Shown: piece after piece, positions 43,813-52,902 of the stretch
Layout: each line of letters starts with the position of its first letter
How positions within the stretch are numbered: position 1 is the first letter of the stretch
From: Clostridia bacterium
Lineage (GTDB): Bacteria > Bacillota > Clostridia > Christensenellales > Aristaeellaceae
Assembly (NCBI GenBank): GCA_017524725.1
Contig: JAFXUZ010000001.1
Coordinates: 37,786 to 101,785 of the forward strand
Length of the DNA stretch: 64,000 nt
Reading direction: 5' to 3'
Notes under the pieces: model-generated
Databases searched by the model: none
What the model was told of the DNA's origin: nothing
Seen by the model: only the letters and a program-made list of their open reading frames with translations
Translations under genes and position numbers: made by a program

Positions 43813-46320
43813 ATGCGAATCATGAAGATCAATCGCGGATGGTATTTCGGCACAGGCATATTGGATCTGGGAAATCGGCTCCGCGGCGAGTTCGGCAGCC
43901 ACACGGTAGACCTGCCCCATGATTACATGATCGAAAGCGACGTATACTCCGGCGCCCCTTCCGGCGCCGCCAGCGGCTATTACAATGCGGGCGTGGCCCA
44001 TTATGTGAAGGAGATCGATATCCCCGTGGAATGGGAAGGCGAACGCGTTGCTCTGCGCCTGGACGGCGCAATGATGAACGCGACCATCGAGGTGAACGGC
44101 AGCCTGGCGGCGCTTCAGCACTATGGCTACGCACCTTTTGAAGCGGATATCACCCGTTTGGTCTATCCCGGGCAGAAAAACCGCATCGTGATCACCGTGA
44201 ACCCCAGCATGCAGCCGAATTCACGCTGGTATTCCGGCGCCGGCCTGTTCAGGGGCGTGGAGATCGTTCATATGCCGAAACTCCATATCGCCTTCGGGGG
44301 CCTGTCCGGATATACAAAAAAGATCGAATACGGCGAAGGCGGCAAACCGGAAACAGCTTACCTGCAGGTGTCCGCCGAGATCAGGAACGAATACGCCGAA
44401 AACCGCATGGCCCGGGTCACCTTTTCCCTGATCGACTTCAAGACCGGTGAAACCGTAAAATCAAGCCGCACCCTCACCCAGGTGCAGGCCCTGTCCTCAG
44501 GCACTGCCCATATGACCCTGACCGTGGACGATCCCGTGCTGTGGAGCGCGGAAACGCCCGCCCTTTACCGTCTGCAGGCCGCCGCAGAGGATATGGGAAC
44601 TTACAAGACCCATATGATCGCCGCCGAACATCCTTCAGAAGATTCAGAAAGCGTGCTTTTCGGCATCCGTACCGTTGAAGCCGACGTCAAGCACGGCCTG
44701 AGGATCAACGGAAAACCTGTCAAGCTCCGGGGCGGATGCCTGCACCACGACAACGGCCCCATCGGCACGGTGTCGCTGTACGATGCGGAAGCACGCAAAG
44801 TGATGAAACTCAAGGAAGTAGGTTTCAACGCCATCCGCACCACCCACAACCCGCCCTCCGCCGCCTTGATCGAAGCCTGTGACCGCCTGGGGATGTACAT
44901 TTTTGACGAGGCCTTCGACGCCTGGGGCATGGGCAAGCAGCCCGGCGACTACAACCAGTATTTTGAGACCGACTGGGAAAAGGACCTGACTGCCTTCGTG
45001 AAGCGCGACCGGTGCCACCCCTGCGTGATCATCTGGTCCACGGGCAACGAGATCACCGAGCGCGCCGGTTTGAACAACGGTTATGTATGGGCCTCAAAGC
45101 TGGCCGGGACCATCCATTCCCTTGATCCAAGCCGGCCCGTGTCCAATGGCATCTGCTCCTTCTGGAACGGCTTGGACGATCACCTCCAGGAAGAACAGAT
45201 GCGCAGATGGAAGGAAAACGCTTCAGGCGGCCTGCAGAACGCCGATATCGGCGGCAAGAAGGACCTGCTTTGGGAGGAATACACCGAGGCCTTTGCCAAC
45301 GGCCTGGATATCGTGGGATATAACTACCTTGAGGGCAAATACGCACAGGACCATGAAATGTTCCCGGAGCGTGTCATCCTCGGCAGCGAAAACTATCCCA
45401 AGGAGATCGGCATCCACTGGCCGACCATCGAAAAGACCCCCTGGATCATCGGTGATTTCACCTGGACGGCCTGGGACTACATCGGCGAGGCGGGTATCGG
45501 CAAAGCCACCTTCTATGAGCCCGGCGACCCCAACATCGGCAATCCCTGGGGCGCACCCTCCCCCTTCCCCTGGCGTACCGCCAACGATGCGGATTTTGAC
45601 GTGACGGGCGTGATCCGCCCCCAGGGCGTCTATCGCCGCATCGTGTGGGGCAGCAGAGAAACCGGTCTTTTCAGCTATGACCCCGCGGTGATCGGGAAGG
45701 TGGAAACGCTGTCCAGCTGGGGGTTCCCCGGCGTGTGGCAGAAATGGAACTGGCAGGGCCGGGAAGGCAAAGCCGTCGATGTGGCCGTGTTCAGCGCCGC
45801 CGAGGAAGTGGAACTGTTCCTGAACGGCGTCAGCCAGGGCCGCAAAAAGGCCGGAGAGGCACCTGTCCAGGATATGCCGCTCACTTTCCTGTTCCGCACC
45901 CGGTACGAGCCCTGCACGCTTGAAGCCGTGAGCTATTCAGGCGGCAGGGAAGTATCCCGTACTGCTTTGAAGACCACCGGCAAACCCATCTCCATCCGCC
46001 TGACCGCAGAGACCGACCGGCTTTTTGCCGACGGCGAATCCCTGTGCTATGTAAATGCGGAGCTGATAGACGCGGATGGGAACACCGTGCCCGATGCTGA
46101 CACCCTGCTGATCGCAAAGGCGTCCGGCGCGGCAAAGCTCCTGGGCTTTGGCACCGGCAATCCCATCACCGAAGAAAATTACGCAAAAGGCGAATTTACA
46201 TCCTGGCAGGGCCGGGCCCTTGCCGTACTGCGCGCAGGCTTTGACGCGGGCGAAGCCAGGCTGACCGTGAGCGCCGAAGGGGTCGGGACCGCGGAGATCG
46301 TTCTGCCTGTAAAGGAATAA
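43813..46320 (+). CDS. GH2 beta-galactosidase-type enzyme
   Basis: An 835-residue GH2 protein with sugar-binding, immunoglobulin-like and TIM-barrel domains plus C-terminal DUF4982-type and Ig-type domains. The acid/base is E413 in WSTGNEI and the nucleophile E526 in LGSENYP. RTTHNPPS and DEAFDAWG are typical GH2 motifs. GGAGG lies 11 bases before ATG 43813; ATG 43822 is possible. There is no signal peptide. It would remove beta-galactose or beta-glucuronic acid; the family does not decide which. Confidence 0.9.
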   Translation: MRIMKINRGWYFGTGILDLGNRLRGEFGSHTVDLPHDYMIESDVYSGAPSGAASGYYNAGVAHYVKEIDIPVEWEGERVALRLDGAMMNATIEVNGSLAALQHYGYAPFEADITRLVYPGQKNRIVITVNPSMQPNSRWYSGAGLFRGVEIVHMPKLHIAFGGLSGYTKKIEYGEGGKPETAYLQVSAEIRNEYAENRMARVTFSLIDFKTGETVKSSRTLTQVQALSSGTAHMTLTVDDPVLWSAETPALYRLQAAAEDMGTYKTHMIAAEHPSEDSESVLFGIRTVEADVKHGLRINGKPVKLRGGCLHHDNGPIGTVSLYDAEARKVMKLKEVGFNAIRTTHNPPSAALIEACDRLGMYIFDEAFDAWGMGKQPGDYNQYFETDWEKDLTAFVKRDRCHPCVIIWSTGNEITERAGLNNGYVWASKLAGTIHSLDPSRPVSNGICSFWNGLDDHLQEEQMRRWKENASGGLQNADIGGKKDLLWEEYTEAFANGLDIVGYNYLEGKYAQDHEMFPERVILGSENYPKEIGIHWPTIEKTPWIIGDFTWTAWDYIGEAGIGKATFYEPGDPNIGNPWGAPSPFPWRTANDADFDVTGVIRPQGVYRRIVWGSRETGLFSYDPAVIGKVETLSSWGFPGVWQKWNWQGREGKAVDVAVFSAAEEVELFLNGVSQGRKKAGEAPVQDMPLTFLFRTRYEPCTLEAVSYSGGREVSRTALKTTGKPISIRLTAETDRLFADGESLCYVNAELIDADGNTVPDADTLLIAKASGAAKLLGFGTGNPITEENYAKGEFTSWQGRALAVLRAGFDAGEARLTVSAEGVGTAEIVLPVKE

Positions 46321-46340
46321 AAATAAGGAGCGTGGCGGAC

Positions 46341-49319
46341 ATGCGCACCATCATACCTTTTAATGATAACTGGACATTCTTAAAGCCGGGTGAAGAACGC
46401 GTGTCCGTCACGCTGCCCCACACCTGGAACGCCATCGACGGACAGGACGGCGGAGGCGATTACTGGCGGGGCGAATGTGTATATGAAAAAAGCTTCCATG
46501 CGCCCGGCATGGAAGCCGGTCAGGACGTCTTTCTGGAATTCGACGGCGTATCCGCCTCCGCGAAGGTCACGCTGAACGGGCATTTTGTTGGCGAGCATCA
46601 CGGCGGATACAGCCGGTTCCGCTTTAACATCACCGATCGTCTTCAGGAAAAGGACAACCTTCTCTCCGTCGTGGTGAGCAACGCAGCCTGCGATACGGTG
46701 TACCCGCAGAACGCCGATTTCACCTTCTACGGCGGCATTTACCGCGCCGTGCGGCTGGTGAAGCTGCCCAAAGTTCATTTCGACATGGACACCCTGGGCG
46801 GCTGCGGCATCCGGGTGACGCCGAAGGTGCTAAAAGACGGCTCCGCCGACGTGCACGTCTCCGCCCAAGCCGGCGGCGGCCGGGCGGTGTTTGAATTAAA
46901 CGGGGAAACGCTTACAGGGAATAAAGTGACCTTCCATATCGAAAAGCCCATCCTGTGGCATGGCCGGAAGGATCCCCACCTGTATACGCTGAAAGCCGGC
47001 CTGTACGACGGCGATACGCTTTGCGACGCCCTGGAAATCCCCTTCGGCATCCGCTCCTTCCGCATCGACCCCAACGAGGGTTTCATCCTGAACGGCGAAA
47101 GCTATCCCCTGCGGGGCGTGGCCATGCACCAGGACTGGCTGGGCAAGGGGAACGCGATTTCCGAAACGGACATGGAAGAGAGCCTGCGCCATGTATTCGA
47201 AATGGGGGCAACCACCGTGCGTCTGGCCCATTATCAGCACGATCAGCATACCTATGACCTGTGCGACAGGCTGGGCATCGTGGTGTGGACAGAGATCCCC
47301 TATATCAGCGAGCACCTGGACAACGCAAGGGAAAATGCCCTGAGCCAGATGAGGGAACTGATCGAACAGAATTTCAACCATCCCTCCATCGTAGTGTGGG
47401 GCCTGAGCAACGAGATCACCATGGCCCACGGCGATCAGGAGACCCTGGTGCCCTTCCATCAAAAATTGAATGAATTATGCCATGAGATGGACGATACCCG
47501 ATTGACCACCATGGCCTGCATTTCTCCCCTGCCGGTGGATCACCCGTTGATTTCCGTGCCGGATGTGCTTTCCTACAACCATTACTTCGGCTGGTACGGT
47601 GGACGCCTGGAGGACAACGGCCCCTGGTTCGACCGTTTCCATGCCCTGCATCCGGACCTGCCCGTGGGCGTATCCGAATACGGCTGCGAAAACAGCCTGT
47701 GGCATTCCTCCCATCCCGAGCCCGGGGATTACAGCAACGAATACCAGATGATCTACCACGAAAGCCTGATCAGGCAATTGTATTCCCGGAAATACCTGTG
47801 GGCCACCCACGTGTGGAATATGTTTGACTTCGCCGCCGACGCCCGGGAGGAAGGCGGCACCAAAGGCCGCAACAACAAAGGCCTGGTGACCTTTGACCGC
47901 AGGAAACGCAAGGATGCTTTCTATGCCTATCAGGCCTGGCTGACGGACAAGCCCATGCTGCACCTGTGCGGCAGGGAATTTGTGAACCGTGACGGCGACA
48001 CCGCGGAATTTGTGGTGTACAGCAACCTAAAGCAAGTTTCGCTTTTTGTCGATGGAAAAGAATATACAAAACAGGCGGAGGATCACTTCTTCCACTTCAC
48101 CGTACCCCAGCCGGAGGGAACCTATAACGTTACGGCGACCGCGGGGGATCTTACTGAGCAGGCGCGGTTTACCCATGTTTCACAACCCGATCCCGCCTAT
48201 CGTTTTCAGCAGGGCACGGTGCTCAACTGGTTCGATATCGATACGCCGGACGGGTTCTATTCCGTCAAAGACCTGCTGAAAGACATTTCCCAGTCGCCCG
48301 ACGCGGCGGCGCTGGTGAAGCCGATGCTGGCGGAAATGACCGCCGCCCGGGCCGCCAGGGCAAAGCGGAAGGAACAGGAAACCGGGCGGGAGACAGTGAA
48401 AAGCGGCGAAGGCATGAGCGCCGAGGATCGCAGGCGGACAACGATGCAGTTCAGCCTCCTGCAGCTCATCCGTATGGGCGCGCCGGACATGCCCAGGGAG
48501 CGAATCATCGCCGTAAATAAGCGGTTGAATCAAATTCCCAAATACGTGCCGCCCAGGGATATGGATATGGAACAGGCGGAAAAGGACGCCCGTCGGGAAA
48601 ACGCCTATGCCGTGGATGACCGCTTTGTGCTCCGGGACGGGCAGCGCCATCCCTTTGCGGTGATCTGCCCGGGCGGGGGATATACCATGGTATGCAGCTT
48701 CATCGAAGGCGTGCCTTATGCAAGAAAGCTCAATAAAATGGGCATTTCCGCCTTTATCGTGTATTACCGGGTGAAGGAGAAGGCCCGCTTCCCCGCGCCT
48801 CAGGATGACCTGGCCCGGGCCGTGCGGGATATTTTTGCCAAAGCGGATGAATATATGCTGGACACCGCCCACTGGTCCGTGTGGGGCTCTTCCGCCGGCG
48901 GTCATCTGGCAGCAAGCTTCGGCACCGCCAACATGGGCTATCTCCATTACGATTTGCCCAAACCCGAAGCACTGGTGCTCACCTATCCCGTCATCAGCAT
49001 GCGTCCGGATCTGACAGAAAAGCAAACCCACGACCAACTGCTGGGCGATCCCGCCGACGCGTCCATGGAAGCCTTTTGCAGCGTGGACGAGCAGGTGGAT
49101 CCGGACTATCCGCCCACCTATATCTGGTGCGGCGACGCGGATAAAACCGTAAAGCCCGACAACACCCGTCGTATGGCAGCCGCGCTTGAAAATGCCGGGG
49201 TCCCATACCGATGCGATATCTTCACCGGCGTGGATCACGGTGTCGGCCCCGGTACCGAGACCGCTGCCGAAGGTTGGATCGATCGCGCCCTGGCTTTCTG
49301 GAAGCAACAGATGAAATAA
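46341..49319 (+). CDS. GH2 glycosidase fused to an alpha/beta-hydrolase esterase
   Basis: A 992-residue two-enzyme fusion. Residues 1-610 are a GH2 glycosidase with acid/base E358 in WGLSNEI and nucleophile E446 in GVSEYGCE. A linker rich in charged residues (about 660-750) follows. Residues 765-992 form an alpha/beta-hydrolase of the BD-FAE/acetyl esterase type: oxyanion motif CPGGGY near 777, nucleophile S851 in WGSSAGG, Asp in CGDADK and His in GVDHG. The two active sites suggest removal of an acyl group and the sugar below it by one polypeptide. The ATG at 46341 has AAGGAG 10 bases upstream. No signal peptide. Both halves look intact. Confidence 0.9.
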   Translation: MRTIIPFNDNWTFLKPGEERVSVTLPHTWNAIDGQDGGGDYWRGECVYEKSFHAPGMEAGQDVFLEFDGVSASAKVTLNGHFVGEHHGGYSRFRFNITDRLQEKDNLLSVVVSNAACDTVYPQNADFTFYGGIYRAVRLVKLPKVHFDMDTLGGCGIRVTPKVLKDGSADVHVSAQAGGGRAVFELNGETLTGNKVTFHIEKPILWHGRKDPHLYTLKAGLYDGDTLCDALEIPFGIRSFRIDPNEGFILNGESYPLRGVAMHQDWLGKGNAISETDMEESLRHVFEMGATTVRLAHYQHDQHTYDLCDRLGIVVWTEIPYISEHLDNARENALSQMRELIEQNFNHPSIVVWGLSNEITMAHGDQETLVPFHQKLNELCHEMDDTRLTTMACISPLPVDHPLISVPDVLSYNHYFGWYGGRLEDNGPWFDRFHALHPDLPVGVSEYGCENSLWHSSHPEPGDYSNEYQMIYHESLIRQLYSRKYLWATHVWNMFDFAADAREEGGTKGRNNKGLVTFDRRKRKDAFYAYQAWLTDKPMLHLCGREFVNRDGDTAEFVVYSNLKQVSLFVDGKEYTKQAEDHFFHFTVPQPEGTYNVTATAGDLTEQARFTHVSQPDPAYRFQQGTVLNWFDIDTPDGFYSVKDLLKDISQSPDAAALVKPMLAEMTAARAARAKRKEQETGRETVKSGEGMSAEDRRRTTMQFSLLQLIRMGAPDMPRERIIAVNKRLNQIPKYVPPRDMDMEQAEKDARRENAYAVDDRFVLRDGQRHPFAVICPGGGYTMVCSFIEGVPYARKLNKMGISAFIVYYRVKEKARFPAPQDDLARAVRDIFAKADEYMLDTAHWSVWGSSAGGHLAASFGTANMGYLHYDLPKPEALVLTYPVISMRPDLTEKQTHDQLLGDPADASMEAFCSVDEQVDPDYPPTYIWCGDADKTVKPDNTRRMAAALENAGVPYRCDIFTGVDHGVGPGTETAAEGWIDRALAFWKQQMK

Positions 49320-49345
49320 CATAATATACTTGCAGGAGGACATCC

Positions 49346-51511
49346 ATGAAGCATCCGGAAATCGAAAAAAGGATCCAGGATCTGCTGAGTAAAATGACGC
49401 TGGAGGAAAAAGTCGGCCAGCTCCATCAGGCCGGAGGCTCCATCGTCGGCGCGTTCGATCTTTCCCTTGAGGAGATCCTGACCATGGTGCAGGACGGACG
49501 CATGACCGAAGAAGAAGCCCATAAAATGATTTCCAACGCAAAACGGGACTGGCATGAGGACGATCTTCGCGCCGGGCGTATCGGTTCGTATCTGGGTCTG
49601 GTCGGCTCGGAAGAAATGAACCGTATGCAGCATATTGCGGTTGAGGAAACAAGGCTGGGCATTCCCCTGATCAACGGCTTTGACGTGATCCACGGCTTCC
49701 GCACTATCACGCCCATTCCCCTGGCGGAAAGCTGTGCCTGGGATACGGATCTCTGGGAGCGCACCGCCCGCATGTCCGCGGAGGAGGCCGCTGCCGCCGG
49801 GATCCACATGACTTTTTCGCCCATGGCGGACGTGAGCAAGGACCCCCGCTGGGGCCGTATTGCCGAGAGCGCAGGCGAAGACGCGCTGCTGAACGGACTG
49901 TACGGCGAGGCGAAGGTCAAGGGCTATCAGACCGACGACCTCACCCGTCATGACGCTCTGGCTGCCTGCGTGAAGCACTTTGCCGCCTACGGCGCGGCGG
50001 AAGGCGGCCGGGATTACAACCGGGTGGATATGTCTCCCCAGCGGTTTGAAGAGGAATACCTTCCCTCTTATGAACGCGCCGTGAAGGCGGGCGCACGCGC
50101 CGTGATGCCCGCGTTCAACGATTTGAGCGGCGTGCCCTGCTCGGTGAACAAAAAGCTGCTGACGGACATTCTCCGCAGGCGCTGGGGGTTTGACGGCATG
50201 ACCATCAGCGACGCCAACGCCATCGCCGAATGCGTCAATCACGGCATCGCGGAAGACCGCCGGGATGCCGCCCGGCAGGCGCTGAACGCCGGTATGGATA
50301 TGGACATGACCTCCGGCTGCTTCCTGGACCACGTGAAGGAGCTGGTGGAAACGGGCGAGGTGCCCATGGAAAGGCTGGATGAAGCGGTCAGCGATATCCT
50401 GCGGCTGAAGTTCGAGCTGGGCTTGTTTGACGATCCCTACCGCTCCGGCCCGGAACAGGAAAAAGCCGCTATGCTGACCCCTGCTCACCGCGCCCTGGCC
50501 CGGGAAGCCGCGCAGAGATCCATGGTGCTGCTAAGGAACGATGGGCTACTGCCTTTGAAAGCGGGCCTGCGCATCGCTCTGGCCGGAAAACTCGCTTTTG
50601 AAAAAGATGAAATGAGCGGCACCTGGGCGGGCAGTTATCAGCCCGGCGACTGCAAGAGCATCCAGGATGCGCTGGACGAAGAACACATTGCCTATCGGGC
50701 GGTCGCGGAGGATCAGCCGCTTCCGGACTGCGATGTGTTCCTTTGCGCCATCGGCGAAGGGAAAAACGAAAGCGGCGAAGCCGCCAGCCGCGCTTCCCTG
50801 GAACTGACGGAAGCGGACATCGCCCTGCTGAAGCGCCTGAAGGAAAGCGGAAAGCCCGTAGTTGCGGTGGTATTTGCCGGACGGCCCCTTTGCCTGGGCC
50901 CTGCCGTGGAAAACGCCGACGCCATCCTGATGGCCTGGCACCCCGGCGTCGAGGCCGGTCCCGCCATCCTGGACGTGCTGTATGGCCGGGTGAACCCCTC
51001 GGCCAAACTGACCGCCGGTTTCCCCTCCGCCTCCGGCCAGTGCCCGTCGCTGTATTATGACCACATCCGCACCGGACGCCCCGCCGGAAAATTCAAGTAC
51101 ACCAGCAAATACCTTGACGCACCCGTAGAGCCCCTGTTTCCCTTCGGCTTCGGACTGAGCTACACTTCCTTCCGCTACAGCGATATTTCGGCCGTGCAGA
51201 CCGGGCTGGGCATCCACGCGGAGATCACCGTGCAAAACATTGGCGATCGGGCGGGAGACGAGATCGTGCAGTGCTATTTCCGTGATCCCGTAGCCCGGCG
51301 CGTCCGCCCCGTACGCAAGCTGGCGGCTTTTGAAAAAGCCGCTCTCCGGCCGGGGGAAAGCCGGCGGATCGCCTTTGACATTCCCAAAGCCGCGTTTGGT
51401 TATTACGACCAGGACATGAACTTCGTGATCGACGACGGCCTGATCGAGATCCACATCGGCGGGAACGTGCGTGATACCCTGCAGGCGAATGTGGATTATC
51501 GCAGCCTATGA
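49346..51511 (+). CDS. GH3 beta-glucosidase (BglX-like)
   Basis: A 721-residue GH3 enzyme close to BglX in layout. The nucleophile is D289 in MTISDAN. VSKDPRWGRIAESAGED and VKHFAAYG are conserved substrate-site motifs. The fibronectin III-like domain ends the protein. BglX relatives are periplasmic, but this one has no signal peptide and should be cytoplasmic. GGAGG lies 7 bases before the ATG. It is the seventh gene of the enzyme operon and the third GH3 in the locus. Confidence 0.92.
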   Translation: MKHPEIEKRIQDLLSKMTLEEKVGQLHQAGGSIVGAFDLSLEEILTMVQDGRMTEEEAHKMISNAKRDWHEDDLRAGRIGSYLGLVGSEEMNRMQHIAVEETRLGIPLINGFDVIHGFRTITPIPLAESCAWDTDLWERTARMSAEEAAAAGIHMTFSPMADVSKDPRWGRIAESAGEDALLNGLYGEAKVKGYQTDDLTRHDALAACVKHFAAYGAAEGGRDYNRVDMSPQRFEEEYLPSYERAVKAGARAVMPAFNDLSGVPCSVNKKLLTDILRRRWGFDGMTISDANAIAECVNHGIAEDRRDAARQALNAGMDMDMTSGCFLDHVKELVETGEVPMERLDEAVSDILRLKFELGLFDDPYRSGPEQEKAAMLTPAHRALAREAAQRSMVLLRNDGLLPLKAGLRIALAGKLAFEKDEMSGTWAGSYQPGDCKSIQDALDEEHIAYRAVAEDQPLPDCDVFLCAIGEGKNESGEAASRASLELTEADIALLKRLKESGKPVVAVVFAGRPLCLGPAVENADAILMAWHPGVEAGPAILDVLYGRVNPSAKLTAGFPSASGQCPSLYYDHIRTGRPAGKFKYTSKYLDAPVEPLFPFGFGLSYTSFRYSDISAVQTGLGIHAEITVQNIGDRAGDEIVQCYFRDPVARRVRPVRKLAAFEKAALRPGESRRIAFDIPKAAFGYYDQDMNFVIDDGLIEIHIGGNVRDTLQANVDYRSL

Positions 51512-51574
51512 TCCGGGGCTGTCTGCCCCCAATAAAGGTTATCCGCAACAGTGGGCCGCGGAGGGAGGGAAGCT

Positions 51575-52459
51575 ATGCGCAGACTGTTCCATATCGAAAA
51601 AAAGCGGGAAGTACTTTCTCTTGTCACCGACGTCGCTTTTTCCAATGTTCCCTGTTGGTATGACGCATCCCGCAGGGATCTGAAAATGGACCTGATCGTT
51701 CCAAAGAACCGGGCAGCCCATTCCGCCTGTCCCGCCGTCGTGTGGATCTGCGGTGGCGCGTACCGGGTGGTGAACCGTTCGGTCTGGCTGCCGGAAATGA
51801 TGCGTATCGCACGGGCGGGCTATGTGGTCGCCGGCATCGAATATCGTACAAGCAACGAGGCGGTCTTTCCGGCGCAATTGATCGACGTGAAATCCGCCGT
51901 ACGGTTCCTGCGCGCCCACGCAAAAGAATTCTGCGTTGACCCGGACAGGATCTACGCCATGGGCGAATCGGCGGGCGGCACCATGGCCAGCCTGCTTGGG
52001 GTGACGGGGGATCGGAAGGAATTTGATCAGGGCGATCACCTGGACCGGTCCAGCGCCGTTCAGGGCGTGGTGGATTACTACGGCGTGGTCGATTTGTCCG
52101 GTGCGTCCGCGGAAACAGACCGTATGGCCGCCTCGGCAAACCCGAACAACAACGTTCCCTATTTTGCCTTTGAAGAATTTTTAGGCGTCGGGTACGGAAA
52201 AGCTGAGGCGAAAAAAGCCAGCGCGGTCCGGTATATTTCCGATCAGACGCCGCCGTTTATGATCCTGCACGGCACCGGGGACACAGTGGTGCCCATGGCG
52301 CAAAGCGAAAAGCTGTATGACGCTTTGCAAAAGAAAGGCGTTCCCTGCGAATTCATGGTAATTGAGGAAGCCGTGCACGGGGACGATCTGTTTTACCAGG
52401 ACGAAGTGACCGATGCCGTGATCCATTTTTTGAACGGCATATCAGAAGAGAAGGAATAA
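51575..52459 (+). CDS. Alpha/beta-hydrolase carboxylesterase (acetyl esterase type)
   Basis: A 294-residue BD-FAE/lipase-like esterase. The oxyanion region is WICGGAYR, the nucleophile S132 lies in MGESAGG, and the catalytic Asp and His are in HGTGDTVVP and EAVHGDD. It resembles the esterase half of the GH2 fusion. The start at 51575 is chosen from GGAGGG upstream; an in-frame GTG-type start further upstream overlaps that site. It is the last gene of the enzyme operon. It is likely cytoplasmic and deacylates oligosaccharides. Confidence 0.87.
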   Translation: MRRLFHIEKKREVLSLVTDVAFSNVPCWYDASRRDLKMDLIVPKNRAAHSACPAVVWICGGAYRVVNRSVWLPEMMRIARAGYVVAGIEYRTSNEAVFPAQLIDVKSAVRFLRAHAKEFCVDPDRIYAMGESAGGTMASLLGVTGDRKEFDQGDHLDRSSAVQGVVDYYGVVDLSGASAETDRMAASANPNNNVPYFAFEEFLGVGYGKAEAKKASAVRYISDQTPPFMILHGTGDTVVPMAQSEKLYDALQKKGVPCEFMVIEEAVHGDDLFYQDEVTDAVIHFLNGISEEKE

Positions 52460-52838
52460 TACTCAACTGTATCTGTTCAGTCCTGCGGACAGTTTAGATA
52501 CCGCAGGTGGTACCCGTTCCCCCCGCGAGCCCCCCGGGCGACCGGGAAAGGGAAACCCCTTCCCCGAGTCCCCAACCCGCCGGCGGCGCCGGTTTCCTGC
52601 GTCCAGGCGGCACCGCCGGCCGGGTACGAACCCCGAACCTCTCCTGCGGGAGGGGTTCGGGGTGTCGTTCCGCTTCACTCCTCGCCGGAGCGGCATCGGG
52701 ACCGTGTACCCGATAGGCCGTTACACGAAGCTTAAGCGGATCATGATCGGAAGGAGATCCCTCCGAACCCTCCCCACTGCTGCCATACGTTCCCTCTCCT
52801 TCACACTCGACTGAGCAGTTACTCCGGATCAAAAATAC
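52460..52838. repeat. GC-rich non-coding block with strong hairpins
   Basis: About 380 bases between convergent genes, much richer in G and C than neighbouring coding sequence. A 14-bp stem (52631-52644 with 52649-52662, one G-U pair) surrounds TGCG. GTACCCG or its near copies recur (around 52511, 52622 and 52705). Open frames here have no ribosome binding site and low-complexity Pro/Gly/Arg translations, so I regard them as non-coding. It looks like an extragenic repetitive element, which cannot be confirmed from one window. Confidence 0.45.
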
Positions 52839-52871
52839 GTTTCCCGGGCAGAACATGACTGCCCGGGAAAC
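52839..52871 (-). terminator. Terminator of pepF
   Basis: A perfect 13-bp stem, GTTTCCCGGGCAG at 52839-52851 and its complement at 52859-52871, with a 7-base loop. On the minus strand it is followed by GTATTTTTG and lies 31 bases after the pepF stop. It may also end the plus-strand operon. Confidence 0.85.
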
Positions 52872-52902
52872 TAAAGCGCACTATAAAAGCTGTTTCAGCC
52901 CG

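Noticed and set aside
48180..49652. 490-codon minus-strand open frame
   Set aside because: Antisense to the GH2-esterase fusion and the following GH3 gene; no recognisable domain.
52494..52856. 120-codon minus-strand frame and shorter frames in the GC-rich block
   Set aside because: No ribosome binding site, Pro/Gly/Arg-rich translation, overlaps the pepF terminator.
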